Assembly (NCBI GenBank): GCA_029781115.1
Contig: JAKOXG010000014.1
Span: forward strand, 1 to 64,000
Length of the DNA: 64,000 nucleotides
Source: Candidatus Cloacimonadota bacterium
Lineage (GTDB): Bacteria; Cloacimonadota; Cloacimonadia; Cloacimonadales; Cloacimonadaceae
Direction: 5' to 3'
The first letter of the stretch is position 1; the number at the start of each line of letters is the position of its first letter. This document shows, piece after piece, positions 26,361 through 34,567 of this stretch. The notes under the pieces are model-generated. The model was not told where the DNA came from, ran no database searches, and saw nothing but the letters and a program-made list of their open reading frames with translations. A program made the position numbers and the translations under genes.

Positions 26361-27318
26361 CTTCTGTAGCTTGCACCTTTTTGAATAGAGTCTGCTTGCG
26401 TATCTCTTCGTGGATCTTGCGGTTGAAGTCCTCTGCAGCGTCATAACCAACGCCCTTGAGGATCTGGTTCATGGCTGCCACTTCCACGATCACGGATACG
26501 TTTTTACCGGGGGAAATCGGTAGATATATGATGGGGAGTTTAACGCCTAAGTGCTCTACATAGTTGCCCTTAAGACCTATTCTCTCATACTCTGTATTCT
26601 CTTGCCAAGGCATCAATTCTATCTGCATGTCGATGGTCTTCTCGTGTCTGACCCGCTCGATGCCAAACATCTTCTCCACGTTGACCACGCCCACGCCTCT
26701 GATCTCCATAAAGTGGCCAAATTCGCGGCCACTGCGGCCTATGATCTTGTCGTTGAGGTTGCGCATATTGATCATGTCATCGCCCACCAAGCTGTGCCCG
26801 CGGGAGATGAGATCGAGCGCACATTCGCTTTTGCCGATGCCGCTTTTGCCCGTAATCAGGATCCCCAAACCGAAGACATCCACCAAGGTGGCGTGGATGG
26901 TCTTTTCCAAAGCAAAGACGTCCATGAGATAGCGGTTGATCTGCGAGATGAGCTGCACGGTGGAAAGCCTGCTGGAAAAGATGGCGATATTGAAGTCGTT
27001 GGCCAAATATTCCACGGAGGGTGGGAGACTGAGGCCTTTGGAGATGATCACGCAGGGAATATCCATCTTAAAGAACTCCCTGAGCCGCTCTAACATGGTC
27101 TGTTCCTTGAGGCTCTGCAGGTAGCGAACTTCTGCCTCTCCAAAGATTTGGATGCGTTCCGGAGTAAATACTTCCAACCAGCCCGCAAGCGCCAATCCCG
27201 GACGGTTGAAATAGGGCGTGACTATCTTCTTGTTGATGGTTTGGGGCTCGGTAACCAGCGACAGGGCAAAGTCCTTGCGCTTGTCCTCAAATAGTTGTTT
27301 AACAGTAAGTTCTCGCAT
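26332..27318 (-). CDS. hprK: HPr kinase/phosphorylase
   Basis: HprK phosphorylates Ser46 of HPr with ATP and removes it with phosphate, sensing metabolic state. The protein has 328 residues from ATG 27316-27318. The P-loop GKSGIGKSE lies at about 157-165, followed by LVGDDMINMR and the family signature MEIRGVGVVNVEKMFG. The N-terminal half matches the HprK N domain. An ATG eight codons upstream is also possible. In Gram-positive bacteria this enzyme drives catabolite repression; in diderms it often regulates through the PTS without transport. It is followed by overlapping ptsH and preceded by hpf after an intergenic hairpin. Confidence 0.95.
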   Translation of the reverse strand: MRELTVKQLFEDKRKDFALSLVTEPQTINKKIVTPYFNRPGLALAGWLEVFTPERIQIFGEAEVRYLQSLKEQTMLERLREFFKMDIPCVIISKGLSLPPSVEYLANDFNIAIFSSRLSTVQLISQINRYLMDVFALEKTIHATLVDVFGLGILITGKSGIGKSECALDLISRGHSLVGDDMINMRNLNDKIIGRSGREFGHFMEIRGVGVVNVEKMFGIERVRHEKTIDMQIELMPWQENTEYERIGLKGNYVEHLGVKLPIIYLPISPGKNVSVIVEVAAMNQILKGVGYDAAEDFNRKIHEEIRKQTLFKKVQATEDDPKNGNSK

Positions 27319-27347
27319 GTTGGCTTCCCCGCTTGTTTTCAATCACA

Positions 27348-27377
27348 CCCTCCGGCATGAGGTTTCACACCGGAGGG
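27348..27377. terminator. Intergenic hairpin between hpf and hprK (possible weak terminator)
   Basis: CCCTCCGG and CCGGAGGG form a perfect 8-bp stem with a 14-base loop, between the hpf stop (27400) and hprK start (27318). No T-run follows on the minus strand, so it may act as an RNA-processing or stability element rather than a terminator. Confidence 0.45.
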
Positions 27378-27399
27378 CGTATACATAAGTGTTTGGGAT

Positions 27400-27936
27400 T
27401 TATGGTTCAAACAGCTTGTAGTGTTCGTTGTCTTTTTTGACTAAGACGTTCAGACGGTCGGTCTCAACGTTTTTGAAGATGAGGAATTCCTCGCCAATTG
27501 CATCGATGGCTTCCATCGCCTCTTGGACGTCCATGATTTCCGGAACTACTCGCTTGGTTTTGACGGTTTTACGAGCTCTATCTTGCTGATTAACCAGGAT
27601 GTCTGATGCTCTTGAGAAGCTTTGGAAATGCTCCTTCAGAGCTCTTTTTTGGTGGGTGGTCACACGGTCTTTGAGCTTTTTGATCTGAGATTCGATCCTG
27701 TCCAAAGCCATATCAATGGATAGATACATATCCATCGCTTCGCCTTGACTTTGCAGGTTAAACCTGGATGCCTGCATGGATACTTCACAGATGTTACGGT
27801 TGTTTTCGAGGGCCAAAGTGACGTGCATGTGGATGATGTGGTCAAAATACTTGGTGACCTTGAGGCAAGCGTTTTCCACATAGTCGCGGATGGCTTTGGT
27901 GAGTTCGAAGTGACGAGCAGTAATTGTAATCTGCAT
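27400..27936 (-). CDS. hpf: Ribosome hibernation promoting factor, long form
   Basis: A 178-residue protein that dimerises 70S ribosomes in resting cells. The N-terminal S30AE domain (about 1-105: MQITITARHFELTKAIRDYV) is followed by a linker and the C-terminal dimerisation domain ending in RLNVLVKKDNEHYKLFEP, diagnostic of the long type. It lies between lpdA and hprK, matching the rpoN-hpf-hprK order widely seen in diderms, with lpdA inserted. An AGGAGG-like ribosome site (AAAGGAGGTATC) precedes its ATG. Confidence 0.95.
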   Translation of the reverse strand: MQITITARHFELTKAIRDYVENACLKVTKYFDHIIHMHVTLALENNRNICEVSMQASRFNLQSQGEAMDMYLSIDMALDRIESQIKKLKDRVTTHQKRALKEHFQSFSRASDILVNQQDRARKTVKTKRVVPEIMDVQEAMEAIDAIGEEFLIFKNVETDRLNVLVKKDNEHYKLFEP

Positions 27937-27950
27937 GTGTGATACCTCCT

Positions 27951-29354
27951 TTAGATTTTGTGTATAGACATTTTTCGGATATCTTCGATCGATTCTTTGA
28001 TGGATTCACTGAGGGTGGGATGCGCAAACACTACATCCTCCACCACTTTGGCATTGGCTCCTTGCGAAATGAATATGGCGCCTTGCCCGATCAGTTCCGC
28101 TGCGTTGGGACCCAGGATGTGCATGCCAACCAGCGTCTGGTCGTCAGCACGGGCGATGGTCTTGACAAAGCCATTGGTATCGCCCATGGCCATCGCTTTA
28201 CCACTGGCAGAGAAGGGGAATTTGCCCACAATGATCTCGCCATACTTCTCCTTGGCTTCAGCTTCGGAAAGACCCACTGAGGCCAGCTCGGGCGAGGTGA
28301 AGGTGCAGCGGGGGATATTGGCATAATTGAGCGGCTGGATATGGCTTTCTTTGCCTTCCAGCTCGTCCTTGATCAGCTCTGCCACCATCAGCCCTTGCTT
28401 GGATGCGGTGTGCGCCAAGGCCAGCTTGCCGGTCACGTCCCCGATAGCAAAGATGCCATTGAGGGAAGTGCGCATCTGGTCGTCGATGACCACGGCTCCC
28501 TTCTCCAGTTGAGGTGCTCCTGCGGGAAATTCTATATCCAGATTTGGAGCTCTGCCCACGCTCATCAGCACCTTTTCCACTACCAGAGTGCTTTCGTTGG
28601 AAAGCCCCAGTTCCAAGCCTGCATCTGTCTTGGTGACAGACTGCAAGCCCACGTTGGTGTTGACCTTGATGCCTTGTTTCTTGAGGGCGAGGGCCAGGCG
28701 CCTGCACATCTCATCATCTTCCAGAGCCACGATGCGCGGCAGGAACTCGATGATATGCACCTCCACGCCAAAACTATTCATGATAGAGGCAAATTCGCAG
28801 CCGATCACACCTCCACCGATCACGGCGAGGCTTTTGGGCAGCTTGTCCAAAGCCAGAATCCCCGTGGATGAAAGCACATCCACCTCATCGATGGTGATGT
28901 TGGGCAAACTCTTGGAGATGGAACCGGTAGCCAGGATCACACGGGATGCGCTGATCTCTTCGCCATTATCCAGAGCAACCTTCCACTTGTCTCCCTGAGG
29001 AGTGATAGAGTCAGCTCTGGCTTTGATGACTTCAATGGAGCGTTTCTTGAAGAGAAATTCGATGCCGCCCACCAATTGCTCCACAATCTTATTCTTGCGC
29101 TCAAATACTTGGGAATAGTCCAGAGGCAGCTCAGCAGGCTTCGGCAGGCCATATTGATCCGCTTCTTTCATCTCCCGATACAGTTCTGCGCTCTTTACCA
29201 AAGCTTTGGTGGGAATGCACCCACAATTGAGACACACACCACCCAAACGCTGCGATTCCACCACAGCGCAGGTGATACCATATTGAGCGAGGCGGATGGC
29301 CGTCTCATAGCCTCCAGGGCCGCCACCGATGATCACAACTTGATATTCTTTCAT
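27951..29354 (-). CDS. lpdA: Dihydrolipoyl dehydrogenase
   Basis: A 467-residue FAD-dependent oxidoreductase that reoxidises dihydrolipoamide of 2-oxoacid dehydrogenase or glycine-cleavage complexes. It has the FAD-binding GGGPGGYETAI, the redox disulfide pair Cys41/Cys46 in GGVCLNCGCIPTK (with an extra Cys44 between), the NAD-binding GGGVIGCEFAS, the AIGDVTG motif and the C-terminal interface His in HPTLSES. No E2 or glycine-cleavage gene is adjacent. Fourteen bases separate it from hpf and nine from rpoN upstream. The extra Cys inside the redox loop is uncommon. Confidence 0.93.
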   Translation of the reverse strand: MKEYQVVIIGGGPGGYETAIRLAQYGITCAVVESQRLGGVCLNCGCIPTKALVKSAELYREMKEADQYGLPKPAELPLDYSQVFERKNKIVEQLVGGIEFLFKKRSIEVIKARADSITPQGDKWKVALDNGEEISASRVILATGSISKSLPNITIDEVDVLSSTGILALDKLPKSLAVIGGGVIGCEFASIMNSFGVEVHIIEFLPRIVALEDDEMCRRLALALKKQGIKVNTNVGLQSVTKTDAGLELGLSNESTLVVEKVLMSVGRAPNLDIEFPAGAPQLEKGAVVIDDQMRTSLNGIFAIGDVTGKLALAHTASKQGLMVAELIKDELEGKESHIQPLNYANIPRCTFTSPELASVGLSEAEAKEKYGEIIVGKFPFSASGKAMAMGDTNGFVKTIARADDQTLVGMHILGPNAAELIGQGAIFISQGANAKVVEDVVFAHPTLSESIKESIEDIRKMSIHKI

Positions 29355-29363
29355 TTGTTTATC

Positions 29364-30815
29364 TTAACTCCTTCTCAGACGGCTGTTCAGGATGCCAAGC
29401 TCCTGCCTGTACTTGGCCACGATGCGTCTTGATACTGTAATTCCTTGTTCTTTGAGCTTATCCATGAGGTCTTGATCGCTCAGAGGCTCGTCCTTATCTT
29501 CGCATTCCACCATGAGGATGATCTGGCTTTTCACGTGTTGACGTGAGATACTTTCATAGTTTTGATCCAAGCCTGCGGTGCTGGTAAAGAAGTCCTTCAG
29601 TGCAAAAATCCCGTAAGGTGTGTCGGCATATTTGTGGCTTACCACTCTGGAGATGGTGGATTCGTTCACGCCCACATCCTGCGCAATCACCGAATAGGTA
29701 AGCGGCCTCAGTAAGCCTGTGCCGTCGTAGAAGAATTCCTTCTGGTGGTTGATGATGGAGAGCGAAACCTTCTCCAAGGTGCGCATGCGCATGTGGATAG
29801 ACTTGATCAGAAACTTGGCGGAATTGACTCTGCTGCGGACAAAGCGCAACGTATCCCTATCCGTGAGCCCTCTGCTGATCAGCTTCCTATAGCGTGGACT
29901 GATGATGATATTGGGCGTGATTTGATCGTTCAGGATCACCACATATTCTCCGTCCACATTCTTCCAGGTAAGATCGGGAAAGACGTAGCTGGCGTTGGAT
30001 GGTTGGATGCGCAATCCCGGCTTGGGGTCCAAGCGTGCAATCTGTGCTTTCGCCATGAGGATGGTCTCTTCAGAGACGCCAAAGTGGGAGGCAAGCTTCT
30101 GATAGCGACGGTGGATAAGGTTGTCAAATTGATCTGTGCACAAGCCAACTACGATGCGGTTTTCCAGCTGCTCTTCCGTCAACTGCGCCACAAGACACTG
30201 TGAAATATCCAAGGCAGTGATGCCTTGCGGGCTGAGCTTGAGCATGACCTGATGCAGTTCCTCAGCACGTTTGGGGCAAAGCTTGAAGATTCTGCCCGCC
30301 GCAGCGATGTCATACCCTGGGGGCAGAAAGCCAAAGCTATCGCAGCTATCCAGCAGTTCGTTGCAAAAATCCAGCTCCGCCTCGCTGAGGTCATAGGCAT
30401 TGAGCTGATCCAGGTAGTTGCTGCGCCCATCTTCTTCATAGACTATCTGCCGCTCCGGTTGTTCCACTTCATAATCCTCTCTTCTGGAGGTATATGAGCG
30501 GTGATAATCGTTCCATTGATCCAGGATTTCCGTGAGTTCTTTGACCTCGTCGATGGTGTTTGATTCGCTATCCAAACCATCTTGTTCTTCGATGTTGGAG
30601 GCGTTTTCGCTGCTTTCCTTGGTTCTGGATTCCTCGGAAGTCTCCTCGTCCTTTTCTTCTCTGATCTCCAAAAGTGGGTTGTTTTCAAGCTCCTGTTTGA
30701 TATAGCTCTCCAGCTCCAAAATGGGCAAAGCCAGCATTTTGAGAGACTGCAGCATCTTGGGCTTGAGCGCAAGCTCCTGCTTTTGACGTAGGCCGAGGTG
30801 TTGACTTAAATGCAT
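29364..30815 (-). CDS. rpoN: RNA polymerase sigma-54 factor
   Basis: Sigma-54 directs RNA polymerase to -24/-12 promoters and needs an enhancer-binding ATPase to open them. The 483-residue protein has region I rich in Gln and Leu (LRQKQELALKPKMLQSLKML), an acidic region II (about 50-120), the core-binding domain and the C-terminal RpoN box RRIVAKYRQELGI near residue 465. It lies four bases upstream of the lptB stop-side boundary, giving the frequent lptA-lptB-rpoN-hpf order. No enhancer-binding activator or PtsN is present in the window. Confidence 0.96.
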   Translation of the reverse strand: MHLSQHLGLRQKQELALKPKMLQSLKMLALPILELESYIKQELENNPLLEIREEKDEETSEESRTKESSENASNIEEQDGLDSESNTIDEVKELTEILDQWNDYHRSYTSRREDYEVEQPERQIVYEEDGRSNYLDQLNAYDLSEAELDFCNELLDSCDSFGFLPPGYDIAAAGRIFKLCPKRAEELHQVMLKLSPQGITALDISQCLVAQLTEEQLENRIVVGLCTDQFDNLIHRRYQKLASHFGVSEETILMAKAQIARLDPKPGLRIQPSNASYVFPDLTWKNVDGEYVVILNDQITPNIIISPRYRKLISRGLTDRDTLRFVRSRVNSAKFLIKSIHMRMRTLEKVSLSIINHQKEFFYDGTGLLRPLTYSVIAQDVGVNESTISRVVSHKYADTPYGIFALKDFFTSTAGLDQNYESISRQHVKSQIILMVECEDKDEPLSDQDLMDKLKEQGITVSRRIVAKYRQELGILNSRLRRS

Positions 30816-30818
30816 AGT

Positions 30819-31559
30819 TTACTCAAAAGGGTTACTGAGAAAGCGTTCGCCCAGATACACTTGGCGAGCCTGTTCATCGTTGATGAGCTCGCGCGATGAT
30901 CCGGAAACGATCACCTTCCCTTCAAAAATAATATAAGCACGATTGACGATTTTCAAAGTCTCGATCACGTTATGGTCTGTAATCATCACTCCGATATTCT
31001 TATCTCTAAGCTTGGCAATGATATCCTGAATGTCTGCCACAGCGATGGGGTCCACGCCCGCAAAGGGCTCATCCATGAAGATAAACGAGGGCGAAGTCAC
31101 CAAAGCGCGGGTGATCTCCAGCTTCCTGCGTTCTCCACCGGAGAGTGTATATGCCTTTTGCTTGGCAAGTTTGGTGAGTCCCAGCTCACTGAGCGCTTCT
31201 TCCAAACGACGCTTTTGCTCTGCCTTGGACAGCTTGAGCGTCTGCAAAATCGCCAGGATATTGTCCTGAACGCTCAATTTGGCAAAGATGGATGGTGCTT
31301 GAGCCAGGTAGCCCAGCCCCAACCTCGCCCGCTTGTACATGGGCAGATGCGTGATTTCCTTATCATCCAGCATCACCTTGCCCCGATTGGGCTTAGCCAG
31401 GCCGATGATCATGTAAAATGTGGTAGTCTTACCGGCTCCGTTTGGCCCCAAAATAGCTACAACTTCACCCTGCCTGATCTCAAGCGAGAGATCATTGACC
31501 ACGGTGCGCCGCCCGTAGATCTTCACCAGGTTGTGAGCTCTTATCGTTTGTGTTTTCAT
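30819..31559 (-). CDS. lptB: Lipopolysaccharide export ATPase
   Basis: LptB powers extraction of LPS from the inner membrane with LptF and LptG. At 246 residues it shows Walker A (GPNGAGKTTTFYMIIG), the Q-loop with the LptB-typical LGYLAQAPSIF, signature TLSGGERRKLEI, Walker B (FIFMDEPFAGVDP) and H-loop (ITDHNV). TTGACA at minus-strand positions just before 31584 may be a -35 for a local promoter, although no good -10 is visible. Together with lptC and lptA upstream it indicates an LPS-bearing outer membrane. Confidence 0.95.
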   Translation of the reverse strand: MKTQTIRAHNLVKIYGRRTVVNDLSLEIRQGEVVAILGPNGAGKTTTFYMIIGLAKPNRGKVMLDDKEITHLPMYKRARLGLGYLAQAPSIFAKLSVQDNILAILQTLKLSKAEQKRRLEEALSELGLTKLAKQKAYTLSGGERRKLEITRALVTSPSFIFMDEPFAGVDPIAVADIQDIIAKLRDKNIGVMITDHNVIETLKIVNRAYIIFEGKVIVSGSSRELINDEQARQVYLGERFLSNPFE

Positions 31560-31590
31560 ACTCTAAAATTTAGCCGGATTCCGGCAGTTG

Positions 31591-32676
31591 TCAAGGCTTG
31601 TTATAAAATTTGTAGCTGCCTTGGATGCCCTGACTCATCCGCATCAGCTCTAACTTGTTATCACTCGTGAACTTCGCCTCCAGATAATCCCCCACCGCCA
31701 CATTGTAAAATTCATCCTCCTTCTCGCCCTCAGGCCGGTGGAAAGAATAGCTCACCTTGTTTGAGGCGCTGAAGGACTCAATGCCATCATCCTGAAATGT
31801 GAGGCTCACAAAGCCCGCTTCCACCATATTTTCCTTCACGCCGCCCTTCTCCTGAGAAAACATCACCCTGCAGCTGTCCTGCAGCTCTGCCCTCTTCAAT
31901 TCCCGCTCATCCAGATAGAGATAAAACTCTTCCGCAGTGGCAATTGCATAGTCGGAACTGAACGAAGGCTTGCCGGTAAAAACCACCTTTTCCTCATTGA
32001 TCAGGTAGATGAGGAAGTCGCTTTTCACCTGATAATCCACGCTACTGACGAAGGCATTGAAGGTGGCGATGATCTTGCGGTCTTCGTGATGATACTCGAT
32101 CTTATCTGCCCTGATAAAGAGGCTGTCCGGAGCATTGGAACTGATTTGCGGCTCCTCGATCATATAGGCATAACCCGCCTTTCGATCCCAAAAAGCATAG
32201 CCGCAACTGGCCAGCGCATCCTCTTCCTTATCCCAGGCACGCACATCCTTCCACACGGTCAGATGATCCAAATCACGTTTATACACCCCATAATTGCTCT
32301 CAAACCATCTGAAGGAGCCATCCTTGCGCTCCTCGGTGACCCTCACCTTACCACCCAAATTCAGTTCCTCAGTGGAGCGATAGTAGGCCACACTATCTGC
32401 TTTGATGGCCAAGGAATCGTTATTTACCCACACATTCCCATCCAGCCTCGCCACTTTGGATGTATCAAAGATCAGAGCCCTGTCGCTCTTAAACTCCGTA
32501 TCTCCATAGAAAAAGTGCACTTTGCCGCTGAGCTCCAAAACCTGCTCTTCGTGCATGCGGTTCAAAAACAATTTATCTGAGTGGACGAGCTTGAATTTTT
32601 CCTGTTTGGACGCCGGTTTAGCCCAAATACAGATCACCAACAGCAACAGCAGGCTACCAGTTAAAATCCGCTTCAT
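31591..32676 (-). CDS. lptA: LptA/OstA-family periplasmic LPS transport protein, extended
   Basis: A 361-residue exported protein (signal MKRILTGSLLLLLVICIWA). The ATG at 32674-32676 is favoured because it starts the signal peptide and lies inside the last codons of lptC. Two OstA-like beta-jelly-roll stretches are visible: about residues 30-125 (LSGKVHFFYGDTEFKSDRAL, LDGNVWVNNDSLAIKADSV) and about 170-285 (LFIRADKIEYHHEDRKIIAT). Typical LptA is about 185 residues with one such domain, so this is roughly a double-length version that could build a longer part of the periplasmic LPS bridge. Position between lptC and lptB supports the call. Confidence 0.82.
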   Translation of the reverse strand: MKRILTGSLLLLLVICIWAKPASKQEKFKLVHSDKLFLNRMHEEQVLELSGKVHFFYGDTEFKSDRALIFDTSKVARLDGNVWVNNDSLAIKADSVAYYRSTEELNLGGKVRVTEERKDGSFRWFESNYGVYKRDLDHLTVWKDVRAWDKEEDALASCGYAFWDRKAGYAYMIEEPQISSNAPDSLFIRADKIEYHHEDRKIIATFNAFVSSVDYQVKSDFLIYLINEEKVVFTGKPSFSSDYAIATAEEFYLYLDERELKRAELQDSCRVMFSQEKGGVKENMVEAGFVSLTFQDDGIESFSASNKVSYSFHRPEGEKEDEFYNVAVGDYLEAKFTSDNKLELMRMSQGIQGSYKFYNKP

Positions 32677-33223
32677 CAAACTTTCCATCCGCACTCACCA
32701 CATCCATATAGGCAAAATCCACCGCCGGATTGGTGCGCAAGCTTTCACCTCTCAGGATGTTACCATCTTTCTCCAGCGTCACTTTCCCCGGCACCGTGAT
32801 CTCGTCCGTATTCCTGTCCCAGACCATGGAGCCACCGTAAACCTTTCCCGAGGGCGAGCTCAAGAGCACGTCTCCATAGGCAAAGATCATGTTCCGCGTA
32901 TCGTCCACGATGGTAGAATCCGCACTTAAATAGGTGGGAAGCTTGGTCTTAGGGTCTATTGACGTTATCCTCACGTCATAGGCTTTCAGCATCCGTTTTT
33001 CATACCAGCGGTCTATCTTTTTGGCGTAAAGCTCATATTCCACCTCGTCGCCCACATATTCCAGGATTTTCACCTTATCGCTGGTTTCGTCAGGCAGACC
33101 GAGGTCCAATCTCTCCCGGGAGGGCGTCAAATCTTGCCCTTTGCAGGAGATCAGAGCCAAAGCCCCTATCAGCAAGAGGATGCTAAGTGATCCTCGCCAG
33201 ATAGGCCTGAATCGACTGCTCAT
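32654..33223 (-). CDS. lptC: LptC-like lipoprotein, LPS export
   Basis: A 189-residue protein with a lipoprotein-type signal (LIGALALISC, Cys at about 27) and an LptC-like beta-jelly roll (KVKILEYVGDEVEYELYAKKI, then LSADSTIVDDTRNMIFAYGDVLLSSPSGKVYGG). Its frame overlaps kdsC by 41 bases upstream and lptA by 23 bases downstream, long overlaps that suggest coupled translation. Canonical LptC is membrane-anchored by an uncleaved helix; the lipobox form seen here is known in other phyla. It should pass LPS from LptB2FG to LptA. Confidence 0.85.
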   Translation of the reverse strand: MSSRFRPIWRGSLSILLLIGALALISCKGQDLTPSRERLDLGLPDETSDKVKILEYVGDEVEYELYAKKIDRWYEKRMLKAYDVRITSIDPKTKLPTYLSADSTIVDDTRNMIFAYGDVLLSSPSGKVYGGSMVWDRNTDEITVPGKVTLEKDGNILRGESLRTNPAVDFAYMDVVSADGKFDEADFNW

Positions 33224-33761
33224 AAATGCCTTTCTTCTTGAGCACCATCTCGATGCATTCTCTCACTGCGCCTTCGCCGCCCTTGGCTTGGGTCACAAAA
33301 TCCACCAATTGCGGGAGACCAGAGGCTGCATCAGCCGGGCAAACAGACACCGCCACAGCCTTCAGCAGCGGAAAGTCGTTCCAGTCATCGCCCATAAAGA
33401 GCATATTTTCAAAGCCCAAGCCTATCTTCTGCAACAGTTCTTCAGCAAATTTGAGCTTATTGGGAATCTTTTGGTGAACATGGTCTATCCTGAGGTCTTC
33501 ACAGCGGCGCGCCACCGCTTCAGAGGTGCGTCCCGTGATCACGGCTGTCTGAATATCCGTAAACCTGAGAAACATAAATCCCAAGCCGTCGCGGGCGCTG
33601 AAATCCTTAAGTTCCTGCCCCTGGTTGCCGTAGATGATCCCACCTTGCGTGAGCACACCGTCACAATCGAAGGCCAAAAGCTTTATCTTATTCCAGTCCA
33701 CAGGCGCTTTTTGGGGTTTTACAATCTCTTTAAACACTTTCTCGTCACCTCCATTATTCAA
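33183..33761 (-). CDS. kdsC: 3-deoxy-D-manno-octulosonate 8-phosphate phosphatase
   Basis: KdsC removes phosphate from Kdo-8-phosphate, the third step of Kdo synthesis for LPS core. The 192-residue C0-type HAD phosphatase shows motif I AFDCDGVLTQGG, motif II ITGRTSEAVARR and motif III MGDDWNDFPLL. It overlaps kdsA by eight bases and lptC by 41 bases. The N-terminal 20 residues (MNNGGDEKVFKEIVKPQ) are outside the core and might be an over-long start, but a GAGG precedes the chosen ATG. Confidence 0.93.
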   Translation of the reverse strand: MNNGGDEKVFKEIVKPQKAPVDWNKIKLLAFDCDGVLTQGGIIYGNQGQELKDFSARDGLGFMFLRFTDIQTAVITGRTSEAVARRCEDLRIDHVHQKIPNKLKFAEELLQKIGLGFENMLFMGDDWNDFPLLKAVAVSVCPADAASGLPQLVDFVTQAKGGEGAVRECIEMVLKKKGIYEQSIQAYLARIT

Positions 33762-34557
33762 TCGTCTCTTTGATCCTTTTAGCGCGGATCAACAATGCCT
33801 CAAGCCCGTTCAGAGGCAACATACTGGCGGCATCGCTGAGAGCCTGCGCCGGATTGGGATGCGTTTCGATGAAAAGCCCCTGCACATATCCCGTTGCAAT
33901 TGCGGCAGATGCCATCATGGACGCATACTCCGGAGCTCCACCGGAAACCTTGCCGATCGAGGGTCTTTGCAGCGAATGCGTCACGTCATACACGATCGGG
34001 AAGCCACTTTCCGCCATGATGGGAAAGCTGCGGAAATCCACCACCAGGTTGTGATAGCCAAAGCTCGCCCCGCGCTCGGTGAGCAGCACCTGTTCATTGC
34101 CGGTGCTACTGGCTTTCTTAGCCGCAGCGTGCATATCTTCCGGTGCCATGAATTGGCCTTTTTTGATATTGATAATGCGTGAAGTCTGCGCTGCTGCCTG
34201 AATCAGGAATGTCTGCCGGGACAGGAAAGCCGGTATCTGCAGGATATCACACACTTTAGCTGCCTTTTCCACCTCGTCACTTTCGTGAACATCGGTGAGG
34301 ACAGCAAAGCCAAACTCATCCTTGAGCTTCTGTAAAACCTCCAAGCCGTCATCTATACCCGGCCCGGAAGCAGAAGCCACCGAACTGCGATTTGCCTTGC
34401 TATAAGATGCCTTAAACACCAAAGGAATGCTCAGCTTTTCGCTCAGCTCACACAGCTTGTCTGCCACCTCTTTCATGATGGCATACTCTTCTATCACGCA
34501 AGGCCCAGCGATCAAAAAGAAAGGCTGAGCCTGCGTTAACTTTTGATACAGATTCAT
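33754..34557 (-). CDS. kdsA: 3-deoxy-8-phosphooctulonate synthase
   Basis: KdsA condenses phosphoenolpyruvate with arabinose-5-phosphate to give Kdo-8-phosphate. From the ATG at 34555-34557 the protein has 267 residues with FLIAGPCVIEE, FKASYSKANRSS, LTDVHESDEVE, IPAFLSRQTFL and TERGASFGYHNLVVDFRS, all typical. The longer frame that reaches into metK adds 37 unrelated residues and is rejected. It starts ten bases after the metK stop, and eight bases of its end overlap kdsC. Confidence 0.96.
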   Translation of the reverse strand: MNLYQKLTQAQPFFLIAGPCVIEEYAIMKEVADKLCELSEKLSIPLVFKASYSKANRSSVASASGPGIDDGLEVLQKLKDEFGFAVLTDVHESDEVEKAAKVCDILQIPAFLSRQTFLIQAAAQTSRIINIKKGQFMAPEDMHAAAKKASSTGNEQVLLTERGASFGYHNLVVDFRSFPIMAESGFPIVYDVTHSLQRPSIGKVSGGAPEYASMMASAAIATGYVQGLFIETHPNPAQALSDAASMLPLNGLEALLIRAKRIKETIE

Positions 34558-34567
34558 ATTTCTTGCC

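Noticed and set aside
32522-32929. Plus-strand frame across lptA/lptC
   Set aside because: A shadow of the minus-strand genes, whose domains and signal peptides are clear.
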